A stretch of DNA of 64,000 nt from Ursus arctos (taxonomy: Eukaryota; Chordata; Mammalia; Carnivora; Ursidae). The position numbers and the translations under genes were made by a program. Location of the stretch: the NCBI RefSeq assembly GCF_023065955.2, contig NW_026622985.1, positions 766,001 through 830,000 on the forward strand, read 5' to 3'. The notes beneath the pieces are model-generated. The model did not search any database. It had not been told where the DNA came from and was given only the letters and a program-made list of their open reading frames with translations. Shown here piece after piece: positions 12,501 through 25,312 of the stretch; position 1 is the first letter of the stretch, and each line of letters starts with the position of its first letter.

Positions 12501-15500
12501 AAATAACTGAGAAACAACAGTGTGCAGGAACCCGCTTACAATGTACAATATTTTTAGTTAGTGTATAATCCTTATCGTGAATGGTTGTGGCAACATAATG
12601 ATAATGCCATAAACTTATCTGTAAGAAACAACAGTGTACGGGAACCCACACAGCCCTAACATCATCATTCGTGAATATGGAAGCACTAACCAAAGTGGTC
12701 GTGGAAGCCTGACAAAAGTTCCAAACAATTATCTCTGAGACACAACACTATACAAACAAAGACCAATGAACATCATCTGTCATGAGTAAGGAAGCATTAA
12801 TGAAAAGGTTCTGGAACCTTGAGTACTCTGCCCATTCCTTAGTGGTAATAAACCACATTGTACAGGAAAACACATTCCACTATCATCAGCCTCCTCAGTG
12901 CTGATCCCGATTCAACATTGGGCATGTAAGCCTAGGGAAAGGTCCACATACATATTGCTAAGAAACAACGGTGTCAGGATAATGCCCTTCATGTCACATC
13001 AGCCTTTCTGAAGATGGAAGCAGGAATCAAGGTGGTCATGGTACAATGAGGTAAGGCTGACAAACATATCACTGAGAAACAACAGAGTACAGGAACCTGC
13101 TTACAATGTACAATATTTTTGGTGAATGTGGAATCCCTATCGTAAGTGGCTGAAGCAACATAACAAAAATGCCATAAACTTATCTGTAAGAAACAACTGT
13201 GTACGGGAACCCACTGGGCCCTAACATCATCCTTCATGAATATGGAAGCATTAACCAAAGCGGTCATGGAAGCCTGACAAAAGTACCAAACACTTATCTC
13301 TGAGACACAACACTATACAAGGAAAGGCAAAGGAACATCATCTTTAAGGAGTGAGGAAGCATTAATGAAAAGGTTCTGGAATCTCAAGGACTCTGCCCCA
13401 TCATTAGAGGTTATAAACCACCATTTACAGGAAAACACCTTCAACTATCATCAGCCTCCTCAATGCTGATCCCGATTCAACATTGGGAGAGTAGGCCTAG
13501 GGAAAGGGACCCTTACGTATAGCTAAGAAATAACGGTGTCAGGATAATGCCCTTAGAGTCACATCAGCCGTCCTGAAGATGGAAGCAGGAATCAAGGTGG
13601 TTATGGTACCAATAGGTATACAACAGTATACAGGAACCCATGTACAACGTACAATATCTTTGGTTAATGTGGAATCCCTAGCGTAAGTAGTTGTGGCAAC
13701 GTAACGAAAACGCCATAAAATTATCTGTAAGAAACAACAGTGTACGGTAACACACTTAGCCCTAACAACATCATTCGTGAATATGGAAGCATGAACCAAA
13801 GTTGTCGTGGAAGCGTGACGAAAGTGCCAAACACTTATCTTTGAGACACAACACTATACAAACAAAGACCAACGAACATCATTGTTCACGAGTAAGGAAG
13901 CATTAATGAAAAGGTTCTGGATCTCGAGGACTCTGCCCCATCCTTAGTGGTAATAAACCACCATGTACAGGAAAACACCTTCAACTATCATCAGCCTCCT
14001 CAGTGGTGATCCCGATTCAACATTGGGTGTGTAGGCCTAGGGAAAGGTCCACATACTTAGATCTAAGAAACAACGGTGTCAGGATAATGCCCTTCAACTC
14101 ACATCAGCCTTCCTGAATAGGAAAGCAGGAATCAAGGTGGTTATGGTAACCTTAGGTAAGGCCGACAAACAAATAACTGAGAAACAACAATGTGCAGGAA
14201 CCCGCTTACAATGTACAATATTTTTAGTTAGTGTATAATCCCTATCACAAATGGTTGTGGCAATGTAACGAAAATGTCACAAACTTATCTGTAAGAAAGA
14301 ACAGTGTACATTAACCCACTTAGCCCTAACATCAACATTCATGAATATGGAGGCACTAACCAAAGCGGTCGTGGAAGCCTGACGAAAGTGCCAAACACTT
14401 ATCTCTGAGACACAACACTATACAAGGAAAGACCAATGAAAATTATCTAAGGAGTGAGGAAGCATTAATGAAAAGATACCGGAATTTCGAGGACTCTGCC
14501 CCATCCTTAGTGGTAATAAACCACTGTGGACAGGAAAACACCTTCAACTATCATCAGCCTCCTCAATGCTGATCCTGATTCAACATTGGGTGTGTAGGCC
14601 TAGGGAAAGGTCCCCATTTATAGCTAAGTAACAATGGTGTCAGGATAATGCGTTTCAAGTCACATCAGACTTCATGAAGATGGAAGCAGGAATCAAGGTG
14701 GTTATGGTACATTAGGTAAGGCTTATGAACATATAACTGAGAAACAACGGTGTACAGGAAACCGCTTAAATGTACAATATTTTTGGTTAATGTGGAACGC
14801 CTATCGTAAGTGGCTGAGGCAACTTACCGAAAATGCCTTAAACTTATCTGTAAAAAACAACAGTGTATGGGAACCCACTTAGCCCTAACATCATCATTCA
14901 TGAATATGGAAGATTTAACCAAAATGGTCATGAAAGCCTGACGAAAGTGCAAACACTTATCTCTGAGACACAACACTATACAAGGAAAGACCAACGAACA
15001 TCATCTTTCATGAGTAAGAGCATTAATGAAAAGGTTCTGGAATCTTGAGGACTTTGCCTCATCCTAATTGGTAAAAAACCACTGTGTACAGGAAAACACC
15101 TCAACTTACATCAGCCTCCTCAATACTGATCCCGATTCAAGATTGGGTGTGTAGGCCTAGGGAAAGGTCCAAATACTTAGAGCTAAGAAACAACGGTGTC
15201 AGGATACTGCCCTTCACGTCACATCAGCCTTCCTGAAGATAGAAGCAGGAATCAAGGTGGTTATGGTACACTTAGGTAAGGCCTACAAACATATAACTGA
15301 GAAACAACAGTGTACAGGAACCGTCTTACAACGTATAGTATCTTTGGTTAATGTGGAATCCCTATCGTAAGTAGTTGTGGCAACATAACGAAAACGCCAT
15401 AAAATTATCTGTAAGAAACAACAGTGTACGGGAAACCACTTAGCCCTAACGTCTTTATTCATGAATGTGGAAGCAAGAACCAAAGTGGTCTTTGAAGCCT

Positions 15501-18500
15501 GACAAAGGAGCCAAACACTTATCTCTGAGACACAACACTATACAAACAAAGACCAATGAACATCATCGTTCACGAGTAAGGAAGCATTAATGAAAAGGTT
15601 CTGGATCTCGAGGACTCTGCCCCATCCTTAGTGGTAATAAACCACCGTGGACAGGAAAACACCTTCAACTATCATCAGCCTCCTCAATGCTGATCCCGAT
15701 TCAACATTGCTGTGTAGGCATAGGGAAAGGTCCCCCTACTTATTGGTAAGAAACAACAGTGTCAGGATAATGCCCTTCATGTCAGATCAGCCTTCCTGAA
15801 GTTGGAGGCAGTAATCAAGGTGGTTATGGTACCATAAGGTAAAGCCGACGAACATATATCTAAGAAAAAACAGAGTGGAGGAACCCACGTAGAACGTACA
15901 TCATCTTTGGTTAATGTGGAATCCATATCATAATTTGTTGTGGGAACATAACGAGAATGACTTAAACTTATCTGTAAGAAACAACAGTGTACGGGAACGC
16001 ACATAGCTCCAACACCATCATTAGTGAATATGGAAGCATGAACCAAAATCGTCATGGAAGCCTGATGAAAGTGCCAAACACTTATCGCTGAGACACAACA
16101 GTAGACAAGGAAAGACCAACGAACATCATCTTTCACGAGTAGGGAAGCAGTAATGAAAAGGTTCTGGAATCTCGAGGACTCTGACGCATCCTTTGGAGTA
16201 ATAAACCACCGTGTACAGGAAAACACCTTCACCCAACATCAGCCTCCTGAATGCTGATCCCATTCAACATTGGTTGTGTAGGCCTAGGGAAAGGGCCACA
16301 TATTATAGCAAAAAAGAACGGTGTCAGTATAATGCCCTTCAAGTTACATCAGCCTTCCTGAAGATGGAAGCAGGAATCAAGATGGTTATGGTACCAATAG
16401 GTAAGGCCTACGAACATATAACTGAGACACAACAGTGTGCAGGATCCCACTTACAACGTACAATAACTTTGGTTAATGAGGAATCCCTATTGTAAGTTGT
16501 TGTGGCAACGTAACGAAAATGCCATAAACTAATCTGTAAGAAATAACAGTGTACTGGAACGGACCTAGAACTAACATCATCCTTCGTAAATATGGAAGCT
16601 TTAATCAAAGTGGTCGTGAAAGCCTGACGAAAGTGCAAACACTTATCTCTGAGACACAAGGAAAGACCAAGGAACATCATCTTTAAGGAGTGAGGAAGCA
16701 TTAATGAAAAGGTTCTGGAATCTCAAGGACTCTGCCCCATCCTCAATGGTAATAAAGCACGGTGTACAGGAAAACACCTTCAACTATCATCAGCCTCCTC
16801 AATCCTGATCCCGATTCAACATTGGGTGTGTAGGCCTAGGGAAAGGTCCCCATTTATAACTAAGTAACAATGATGTCAGGATAATGCCCTTCATGTCACA
16901 TCAGCATTCCTGAGATGGAAGCAGGAATCAAGGTGGTTATGGTACCATTAGGTAAGGCCTATTAACGAACAGTGTACAGAAACCAGCTCTAATGTACAAT
17001 ATCTTTGATTAATGTGGAATCCCTATTGTAAGTGGCTGTGGCAACGTATGAAAATGCCTTAAACTTATCTGTAAGAAACAACAGTGTACGGGAACTCACT
17101 TAGCCCTAACATCATCATTCGTGAATATGGAAGCATTAACCAAAGTTGTTGTGGAAGCCTGATGAAAGTGCAAACACTTATCTCTGAGACACAACACTAT
17201 ACAAGGAAAGACCAATGAACATCATCTTTTACGAGTAAGGGAGCATTAATGAAAAGATTCTGGAATCTTGAGGACTCTGCCCCATCCTTATAGGTAAAAA
17301 CCCACTGTGTACAGGAAAACACCTCAACTTACATCAGCCTCCTCAATACTGATCCCGATTCAAGATTGGGTGTGTAGGCCTAGGAAAGGTCCACATAATT
17401 AGAGCTAAGAAACAGCGGTGTCAGATTAATGCCCTTCACGTTACATCAGGCTTTCTGAAGATGGAAGCAGGAATCAAGGTGGTTATGGTACCATTAGATA
17501 AGGCAGAGAACATATAGCTGAGAAACAACAGTGTGCAGGATTTCGCTTACAACGTACAATATCTTTGGTTAATGTGGAATCCCGATCGTAAGTGTTTGTG
17601 GCAATGTAACGAAGATGCCATAAACTTATCTGTAAGAAACAACAGTGTACTGGAACCAACTTAGCACTAACATCATCATTTGAAAATATGGAAACATTAA
17701 CCAAAGTGGTCCTGTAAGCCTGACAAAAGTGCCAAACATCTCTCTGAGACACAACACTATACAAGGAAAGACCAAAGAACATGATCTTTCATGAGTAAGG
17801 AAGCATTAATGAAAAGGTTCTGGAATCTCGAGGACTCTGCCCCATCCTTAGTGGTAATAAACCACCATGGACAGGAAAACACCTTCAACTAACATCAGCC
17901 TCCGCAATACTGATCCCCATTCAACACTGGGTGTGTAGGTCTAGGAAAGTTCCCCCTACTTATAGCTAAGAAACAACGGAGCCAGGGTAAGTTGTTCAAG
18001 TCACATCAGTATTCCTGAAGATGGAAGCAGGAATCAAGGTGGTTATGGTACCAACAGGTAAGGCCGACGGACATATAAATGAGAAACAACGGTGTACAGG
18101 GACCAGCTTACAACGTACAGTATCTTTGGTTAATGTGGAATCACTATTGTAAGTGGTTGTGGCAACATATCAAAAATACCATAAACTTGTCTGTAAGAAA
18201 TAACAGTGTACAGGAACCCACTTAGCACTAACATCATCATTCGTGAATATGGAAGCATTAATCAAAATGGACGTGGAAGCCTGATGAAAGTGCCAAACGC
18301 TTATCTCTGAGACACAACACTATACAAGGAAAGACCAATAAACATCATCTTACACCAGTAAGGAAGACTTACGGAAAAGGTTCTGGAATCTTGAGAACTC
18401 TGCCCCATCCTTATTGTTAATACACCACCATGTACAGGAAAACACCTTCAACTCACATCAGCCTCCTCAATACTGATCTGGATTCAACATTGGGTGTGTA

Positions 18501-18536
18501 GGCCTAGGGAAAGGTCCACATTCTTACAGCTAAGAT
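9541..18536. repeat. S2 satellite: 5-monomer higher-order repeat of ~565 bp (about 15 copies)
   Basis: Five distinguishable ~113-bp monomers repeat in fixed order. A: 'ttggtaataaaccacc'. B: 'cttatagctaagaaacaac'. C: 'atataactgagaaacaac'. D: 'cttatctgtaagaaacaac'. E: 'cttatctctgagacacaac'. In one unit the starts are B 10144, C 10259, D 10372, E 10486, A 10597 and B 10709, which sums to 565 bp. B recurs near 10144, 10709, 11839, 12385, 12950, 13513, 14055, 14617, 15174, 15737, 16299, 16852, 17394, 17956 and 18522. The step 10709-11839 is a double unit containing five other monomers. I see no gene in it; minus-strand ORFs such as those rich in 'KDIVRCK' and 'HCCFSVICS' are repeat shadows. Family name not recognised. 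Confidence 0.93.
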
Positions 18537-19739
18537 AGAACTTCGATATGAGACAGGAATCCATCAAAATCCTAGAGGAGAACATAGGCAAAAACCTCTA
18601 AGACATCGCCCAAAGCAATCTTTTTCATAACACATCCCAGAGGCAAGAGAAACAAGAGATAAAATGAACTTGTGGGACGTCATCAAGATAAACAGCTTCT
18701 GCACAGCCAAGGAAACAGTCAGAAAAACTAAGAGGCAGCCCACGGAATGGGAGAATATATTTGTGAAGATACTACAGATAAAAGACTGGTATTCATAATC
18801 TACAAAAAACTTCTCAAACTCTATACGCTAGAAACAAATGAACAAACCATAAAATGGGCAGAAGATATGAACAGACACTTTTCCAATGATGACATACAAA
18901 TGGCTAACAGACACATGAAAAAATGTTCAAAATCATTAGCCATCAGGGAAATTCAAATCAAAACCACACTAAGATACCACCTTACGCCAGTTAGAATGGC
19001 AAAAATTGACAAGGCAAGAAACAACAATTGCTGGAGAGGATGTGGAGAAAGGGGATCCCTCCTACGTTGTTGGTGGGAATGCAAGTTGGTACAGCCACTC
19101 TGGAAAACAGTGTGGAGGTCCCTTAAAAAGTTAAAAGTTGTTCTACCTTATGACCCAGCCATTGCACTGCTGGGTATTTACCTCAACAATACAGACGTAG
19201 TGAAGAGAATGGCCATATGCACCCCAATTTCATAGCAGCATTGTCCACAATAGCTAAATTGTGGAAGGAGCCGAGATGTCCTTCAACAGATGACTGCATT
19301 AAGAAGCTGTGGTCCATATATACAATGGAATATTACTCAGCTATCAGAAAGAACGATTTCTCAACATTTGCTGCAACATGGACGGCACTGGAGGAGATAA
19401 TGCTAAGTGAAATAAGTCAGGCAGAGAAAGACAATTATCATATGATTTCTCTCATCTATGAAACATAAGAACTAGGAAGATCGATAGGGGAAGAAAAGGA
19501 TAAAGAAGGGGGGTAATCAGAAAGGGGAATGAAGCATGAGAGACTATGGACTCTGAGAAACAAACTGATGGCTGCAAAGGGAAGAGGGGTGGGGGAACAG
19601 GATCGGCTGGTGATGGGTAGTAAGGAGGGCACGTATTGCATGGTGCACTGGATGTTATATGCAACTAATGAATATTTGAATTTTACTTCAAAACCAGGGA
19701 TGTACTTTATGGTGACTAACATAATATAAAAAAAAAAAG
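18537..19739 (+). mobile_element. L1-B: 5'-truncated LINE-1 (ORF2 C-terminus and 3' UTR)
   Basis: The satellite stops inside monomer B at 'agctaaga' and L1 ORF2 begins at the codons around 'gatatgagacagg'. The ORF2 C-terminus is readable at 18747-19235 ([21 protein letters not shown], then the Cys-rich '[18 protein letters not shown]') and at 19217-19468 in a shifted frame, ending at the normal TAA. The 3' UTR and A tail end at 19739. No TSD is visible, because the right flank (19740 onward) is not satellite. The 5' junction is the same as in L1-E at 25313, which points to one insertion copied later. Confidence 0.9.
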
Positions 19740-19844
19740 AGCAACCTAATAATATTATGTAAAGATACTGATAAAAAGATAATTAAAATAAAACATTCCT
19801 AAACACTCAAAATTTACTCTACTCATATTAAAATAAACAACAGT

Positions 19845-20005
19845 GAGGAACCTGAGTGGCTCGGTCAGTTAAGTGTCCAACTCTTGATCTCAGTTCAGGT
19901 CTTGATCTTGGTGTCGTGAGCTCAAGCTCCACATTGGGCTCCATGCTGTGTATGGAGCCTACATTAAAATAAATTAACAAATGAATAAACAAATAAATAA
20001 ATATA
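19845..20005 (+). mobile_element. CAN-SINE (SINEC), short form, plus strand
   Basis: A tRNA-Lys-derived carnivore SINE. The head 'gaggaacctgagtggctcgg' contains a degenerate RNA polymerase III A box (tggctcggtcagtt). It is followed by the diagnostic 'ttaagtgtccaactcttgat' and a damaged B box (gtgagctcaagctcc). The body ends at 'atggagcctac' near 19965 and an (AAAT)-rich tail follows to about 20005. Several substitutions suggest an older copy than those at 20095 and 31265. No clear TSD. Confidence 0.85.
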
Positions 20006-20094
20006 AAAATAAAGAAACAATAAATCATAATATATTAAATGGTTACACATACTAGGTGGTAGGAAATAAGATAAGAGGAAGAAATAAAAGGTTG

Positions 20095-20096
20095 TG

Positions 20097-20135
<39 letters not shown>

Positions 20136-20306
20136 TTTGACAGAGATAGAGACAGCCAGCGAGAGAGGGAACACAAGCAGGGAGAGTGGGAGAGGAAGAA
20201 GCAGGCTCATAGCGGAAGAGCCTGATGTGGGGCTCGATCCCAGAACGCCGGGATAACGTCCTGAGCCGAAGGCAGACGCCCAACCGCTGTGCCACCCAGG
20301 TGCCCC
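20095..20306 (-). mobile_element. CAN-SINE, minus strand, with 9-bp TSD
   Basis: Read on the minus strand it starts 'ggggcacctgggtggcacag' at 20306, has the A box (tggcacagcggttgg) and B box (gggatcgagcccca), a C/T-rich body, and ends in a (TAAA)n tail at about 20097-20140. It is flanked by aaaaggttg at 20086-20094 and 20307-20315. The 3' body (gagcctgcttcttcctctcccactctcc on minus, in parts) is the version I associate with bear and pinniped genomes; that assignment is from memory. Confidence 0.92.
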
Positions 20307-20339
20307 AAAAGGTTGCATTTTTAAGTAAAAAAAAAAATT

Positions 20340-23300
20340 TGGAATTGGAACTCAACCACAAGGAAAAATTTGGAAGAAACTCAAACACTTGGAGACTAAG
20401 AACCTCCTGCTCAGGAATGATTTGATAAACCAGGAAATCAAAAATCAGTTTAAACAATTTATGGAGACCAACGACAAAAAAAAAAACAAAAAAAAAAACA
20501 CACAACGGTCCAAAACCTATGGGATACTGCAAAGACAGTCCTATGGGGAAAATACATAGCCATCCAAGCCTCACTCAAAAGAATAGAAAAACCTAAAATG
20601 CAGTTTTTATATTCTCACCTAAAGAAGCTGGAACAGCAACAGAGGGACAGGCCTAATCCACGCATGAGGAAGCAGTTGACCAAGATTAGAGGAGAAATCA
20701 ATGAATTAGAAACCAGGAGTACAGTAGAGCAGATCAACAGAACTAGAAGCTGGTTCTTTGAGAGAATCAATAAAATTGGCAAACCGCTGGCAAGACTTAT
20801 CCAAAAGAATAGAGAAAGGACCCAAATTAATAAAATTATGAATGAAAAAGGAGAGGTCACAACCAACACCAATGAAATTGGAAGGATTATTAGAAACTTT
20901 TATCTACAGCTTTATGCTGATAAATTAAGCACTCTGGATGAGATGGAGGCCTTCCTGGAAACCCATAAACTACCAAGACTAAAACAGGAAGAAATTGAGT
21001 TTTTAAACAGGCCAATTAATTATGAAAAGATTCAGTCAGTGATAAACAACCTTCTAAAAAACAAAACTCCAGGCCCGGATGGTTTTCCTGGGGAATTCTA
21101 CCAAACATTCAAAGAATAAATAATACTTATTCTCCTAAGTCAATTTCAAAAAATAGAAACAGAAGGAAAGCTACCAAACTCATTCTATGAGGCCAATATT
21201 ACCTTGATCCCAAAACCAGGCAAAGACCCCATCAAAAAGGAGAATTACAGACCGATTTCCCTAATGAATATGGACGCCAAAATCCTCAACAAGATCCTGG
21301 CTAATAAAATCCAAGAGTACATTAAAAGGATTATCCATGATGACCAAGTGGGATTCATCCCTAGGATGCAAGGGTGGTTCAACATTCACAAATCAATCAA
21401 TGTCATAGATTTTTTCCAGAAAGAAAAATCCAGAAATCATATGATTCTCTCAATAGATGCAGAAAAAGCATTTGACCAAATACAGCATCCTTTCCTGATT
21501 AAAACCCTTCAGAGTGTAGGGATAGAGGGTACATTCCTCAATCTCATAAAAACCATCTATGAAAAGCCTACAGCAAATATCATTCTCAATGGGGAAAAGG
21601 TGGAAGCCTTTCCCTTAAGATCAGGAACACGACAAGGATGCCCACTCTCGCCACTATTATTCAGCATAGTACTAGAAGTTCTTGCAACAGCAATCAGACA
21701 ACAAAAAGGGATCAAAGGTATCCAAATTGGCAAAGAAGAAGTCAAATTGTCTCTCTTCACAGATGACATGATACTCTATATGGAAAACCCAAAAGAATCC
21801 ACTCCCAAACTATTAGAAGTTATAGAGCAATTCAGTAATGTGGTGGGATACAAAATCAATGCTCAGAAATCAGTTGCATTTCTATCCATGAATAATGAGA
21901 CTGAAGAAAGAGAAATTAGGGAATCCATCCCATTGACAATAGCACCAAAAACCATACGTTACCTTAGAATTAACTTAACCAGAGACATAAAGGATCTATA
22001 TTATAGAAAGTAGAGGGCTACAGAGGGGAGGGGGGTGGGGGAATGGGATAGACCGGTGATGGGTAGTAAGGAGGGCACATATTGCATGGTGCACTGGGTG
22101 TTATACACAACTAATGAATCATCGAGCCTTACATCGAAAACCGGGGATGTACTGTATGGTGACTAACATAATATAATAAAAAATCATTATTAATAAAAAA
22201 AAAAAAAAAAATCAAAAAAAAAAAAAAAAAAAAGAAAGTATAAATCACTCGTGAAAGACATTGAGGAAGACACAAAAAGATGGAAAAATATTCCATGCTC
22301 ATGGATCGGAAGAATTAACATCGTTAAAATGTCATGCTACCCAGAGAATCTACACTTTCGATGCTATCCCGATCAAAATACTGAAGACATTTTTCAAAGA
22401 ACTGGAACAAATAGTCCTTAAATTTGTATGGAACCAGAAAAGGCCCCGAATCGCCAAGGAATTGTTGAAAAGGAAAAACAAAGCTGGGGCATCAAAATAA
22501 CGGATTTCGAGCTGTACTACAAAGCTGTGCTCACAAAGACAGCATGGTACTGGCACAAAAACAGACACATAGACCAATGGAACAGAATAGAGAACCCAGA
22601 AATGGACCCTTGGCTCTTTGGGCAACTAATCTTTGATAAAGTAGGAAAAAACATGCGGTGGAAAAAAGACAGTCTCTTCAATAAATGCTGCTGGGAAAAT
22701 TGGACAGCTACATGCAAAAGGATGAAACTTGACCACTCTCTCACACCATACACAAAGATAAAATCCAAATGGACGAAAGACCTCGATGTGAGACAGGAAT
22801 CCATCAAAATCCCAGAGGAAAACATAGGCAGCAACCTCGACGACATTGGCCACAGCAACCTTTTTCAAGACACATCTCCAAAGGCAAGAGAAACAAAAGA
22901 TAAAATGAACTTGTGGGACTTCATCAAGACAAAAAGCTTCTGCACAGCCAAGGAAACGGTCAAAAAAAACTAAGAGGCCACCCACGGAATGGAAGAATAT
23001 ATTTGCAAATGATGCTACAGATAAAAGACTGGTATCCAAGATCTACAAAGAACTTCTCAAACTCAATATGCGAGAAACAAATACATAAATCATAAAATGG
23101 GCAGAAGATATGAACAGACACTTTTCCAATGATGACATACAAATGGCTAACAGACACATAAAAAATGTTCAAAATCATTAGCCATCAGGGAAATTAAAGT
23201 CAAAACCACACTGAGATACCACCTTACGCCAGTTAGAATGGCAAAAATTGACAAGGCAAGAAACAACAATTGCTGGAGAGGATGTGGAGAAAGGGGATCC

Positions 23301-23710
23301 CTCCTACATTGTTGGTGGGAATGCAAGTTGGTACAGCCACTCTGGAAAACAGTGTGGAGGTCCCTTAAAATGTTAAAAATTGAGCTACCCTATGACCCAG
23401 CCTATGCAATGCTGGGTATTTACCCCAACAATACAGACGTAGTGAAGAGAAGGGCCATATGCACCCCAATTTCATAGCAGCATTGTCCACAATAGCTAAA
23501 TCGTGGAAGGAAGAGAAATGTCCTTCACCTGATGACTGGATTAAGAAACTGTGGTCCATATATACAATGGAATTTTACTCAGCTATCAGAAAGAACGATT
23601 TCTCAACATTTGCTGCAACATGGATGGCACTGGAGGAGATAATGCTAAGTGAAATAAGTCAAGCAGAGAAAGACAATTATCGTATGATTTCTTTCATCTA
23701 TGGAACATAA
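20340..23710 (+). pseudogene. L1-C ORF2 remnant: reverse transcriptase with one in-frame stop, then broken
   Basis: The RT domain is the best preserved in the window. 20598-21119 and 21204-22013 are in the same frame, separated chiefly by a TAA at 21117-21119 where L1-A and L1-O have GAA. The readable RT blocks include '[15 protein letters not shown]', '[14 protein letters not shown]' (usually GMQ), '[15 protein letters not shown]', '[18 protein letters not shown]' and '[11 protein letters not shown]'. After the nested insertion the frame shifts at least three times (22261, 22428, 22913 and 23238 pieces) before the normal stop near 23708. It cannot make a working enzyme. Confidence 0.88.
22013..22232 (+). 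mobile_element. L1-D: short L1 3' UTR nested in L1-C
   Basis: A ~165-bp piece of L1 3' UTR ('cagaggggaggggggtgggg' to 'actaacataatataata') followed by two long A runs. It interrupts ORF2 of L1-C. The target agaaagta is repeated at 22005-22012 and 22233-22240, and removing one copy rejoins the ORF2 text 'ctatattatagaaagtataaatcactc'. This is a severely 5'-truncated, later insertion. Confidence 0.9.
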
Positions 23711-24018
23711 GAACTAGGAAGATCGGTAGGGGAAGAAAGGGATAAAGAAAGGGGGGTAATCAGAAGGGGGGATGAAGCATGAGAGACTATGGACTCTGAG
23801 AAACAAACTGAGGGCTTCAGAGGGGCGGGTGGTGGGGGAATGGGATAGGCTGGTGATGGGTAGTAGGGAGGTCACGTTTTGCATGGTGCCCTGGGTGTTA
23901 TACGCAGCTAATGAATCATTGAAATTTACATCAGAAACCAGGGATGTATTGTATGGTGACTAACATAATATAATAAAAAAAAAACATTAAAAAAAGATAA
24001 ATTACAAAGTTTAAGACA

Positions 24019-25312
24019 AAAATGAAAAGTTTCTGAAAACTTGAGTACTCCACCCCATCCTTATTGGTAATAAACCACTGTGTACAGGAAAACACCTTCA
24101 ACTATCATCAGCCTCCTCAATACTGATCCCGATTCAACATTGTGTGTGTAGGCCTAGGATAAAGTCCACATACTTATAGCTAAGAACTACGGTTTCAGGA
24201 TAATGCCCTTAAGGTCACATCAACCTTCCTGAAAATGGAAGCAGGAATCAAGGTGGTTATAGTACCACTGGGTAAGGCCTACGAACATATAACTGAAAAA
24301 CAATAGTGTATAGGAACCCACGTACAACGTACAGTATCTTTGGTTAATGTGGAATCCTTATCGTAAGTGGTTGTGGCAACGTAAGGAAAATGCCATAAAT
24401 TTATCTGTGAGAAACTACAGTGTACAGGAACCCACTTAGCCCTAACAGCATCATTTGTGAATATGGAAGCATTAACCAAAGTGGTCGTGGAAGCCTGACA
24501 ATAGTGCCAAACACAGATCACTGAGACACAACCCTATACAAGGAAAGACCAACGAACATCATCTTTCACGAGTAAGCAAGCATCAATGAAAAGGTTCTGG
24601 AATCTCGAGGACTCTGCCCCATCCTTATCGGTAATAAACCACTGGGTACAGGAAAACACCTTCAACTCACATCAGCCTCCTTAATACTGATCTAGATTCA
24701 ACATTGGGTGTGTAGGCTTAGGGAAGTGTCCACATACTTAGAGCTAAGAAACAACGGTGTCAGGAATGCCCTTCAAATGACATCAGCCTTCCTGAAAATG
24801 GAAGCAGGTATCAAGGTGGTTATGGTACACTTAGGTAAGGCCTATGAACATATAACTGAGAAAAAACAGTGTACAGGAAACCACTTACAATGTACAATAT
24901 CTTTGGTTAATGTGGAATCCCTATCGTAAGTGGTTTTGGCAATGTAAAGAAAATGCCATAAACTTATCTGTAAGAAACAACAGCGTACAGGAACCCACGT
25001 AGCCCTAACATCATCATTCTTGAATATGGAAGCATTATCCAAAGTGGTCATGGAAGCCTGATGAAAGTGCCAAACGCTTATCTCTGAGACACAACACTAT
25101 ACAAGGAAAGACCAATGAACATCATCTTTCACGAGTAAGGGAGCATTAATGAAAAGGTTCTGGAATCTCAAGGACTCTGCCCCATCCTTAATGGTAATAA
25201 ACCACCGCGTACAGGAAAACACCTTCAACTCACATCAGCCTCCTCAATACTGATCCTGATTCAACATTGGGTGTGTAGGCCTAGGGAAAGGTCCACATAC
25301 TTATAGCTAAGA
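24019..25312. repeat. S2 satellite, 5-monomer unit (about 2.3 copies)
   Basis: Resumes in monomer E ('aaatgaaaagtttctg') and runs A-B-C-D-E-A-B-C-D-E-A to the start of B, with B near 24170 and 24737 (~565 bp apart). It ends at 'cttatagctaagaaa' next to L1-E. The phase jump from monomer B (18536) to monomer E (24019) means the intervening block did not enter by a simple insertion. 23996-24018 is short A-rich joining sequence. Confidence 0.92.

Larger units (their letters stand above)
19740..20339. other. AT-rich non-satellite island holding two SINEs
   Basis: About 600 bp between L1-B and L1-C that is neither satellite nor L1. 19740-19844 and 20006-20094 are AT-rich sequence in which I see no feature beyond A- and TAAA-rich runs. 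The two SINEs are listed separately. A stretch of T-A-A-G and eleven A residues at 20322-20338 directly precedes the truncated L1-C. Confidence 0.6.
20340..23995 (+). mobile_element. L1-C: 5'-truncated LINE-1 (late EN to poly(A)), interrupted by L1-D
   Basis: Begins inside ORF2 at 'ggaattggaactcaaccac', equivalent to position 3037 of L1-A, so it lacks the 5' UTR, ORF1 and most of the endonuclease. It continues through the reverse transcriptase to 22012, is split by nested L1-D (22013-22232), resumes at 22241 and ends in the 3' UTR and A tail by 23995. A poly(A) run expanded to mixed A/C occurs at 20476-20500. Satellite returns at about 24019. No TSD is seen: the left side is the SINE-bearing island and the right side is satellite monomer E. 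Confidence 0.9.

Noticed and set aside
9541..18536. CENP-B box in monomer D ('gtgtacgggaac')
   Set aside because: Only the CGGGA end fits. The required TTCG and central A are absent at the right spacing in both strands of the monomers examined.
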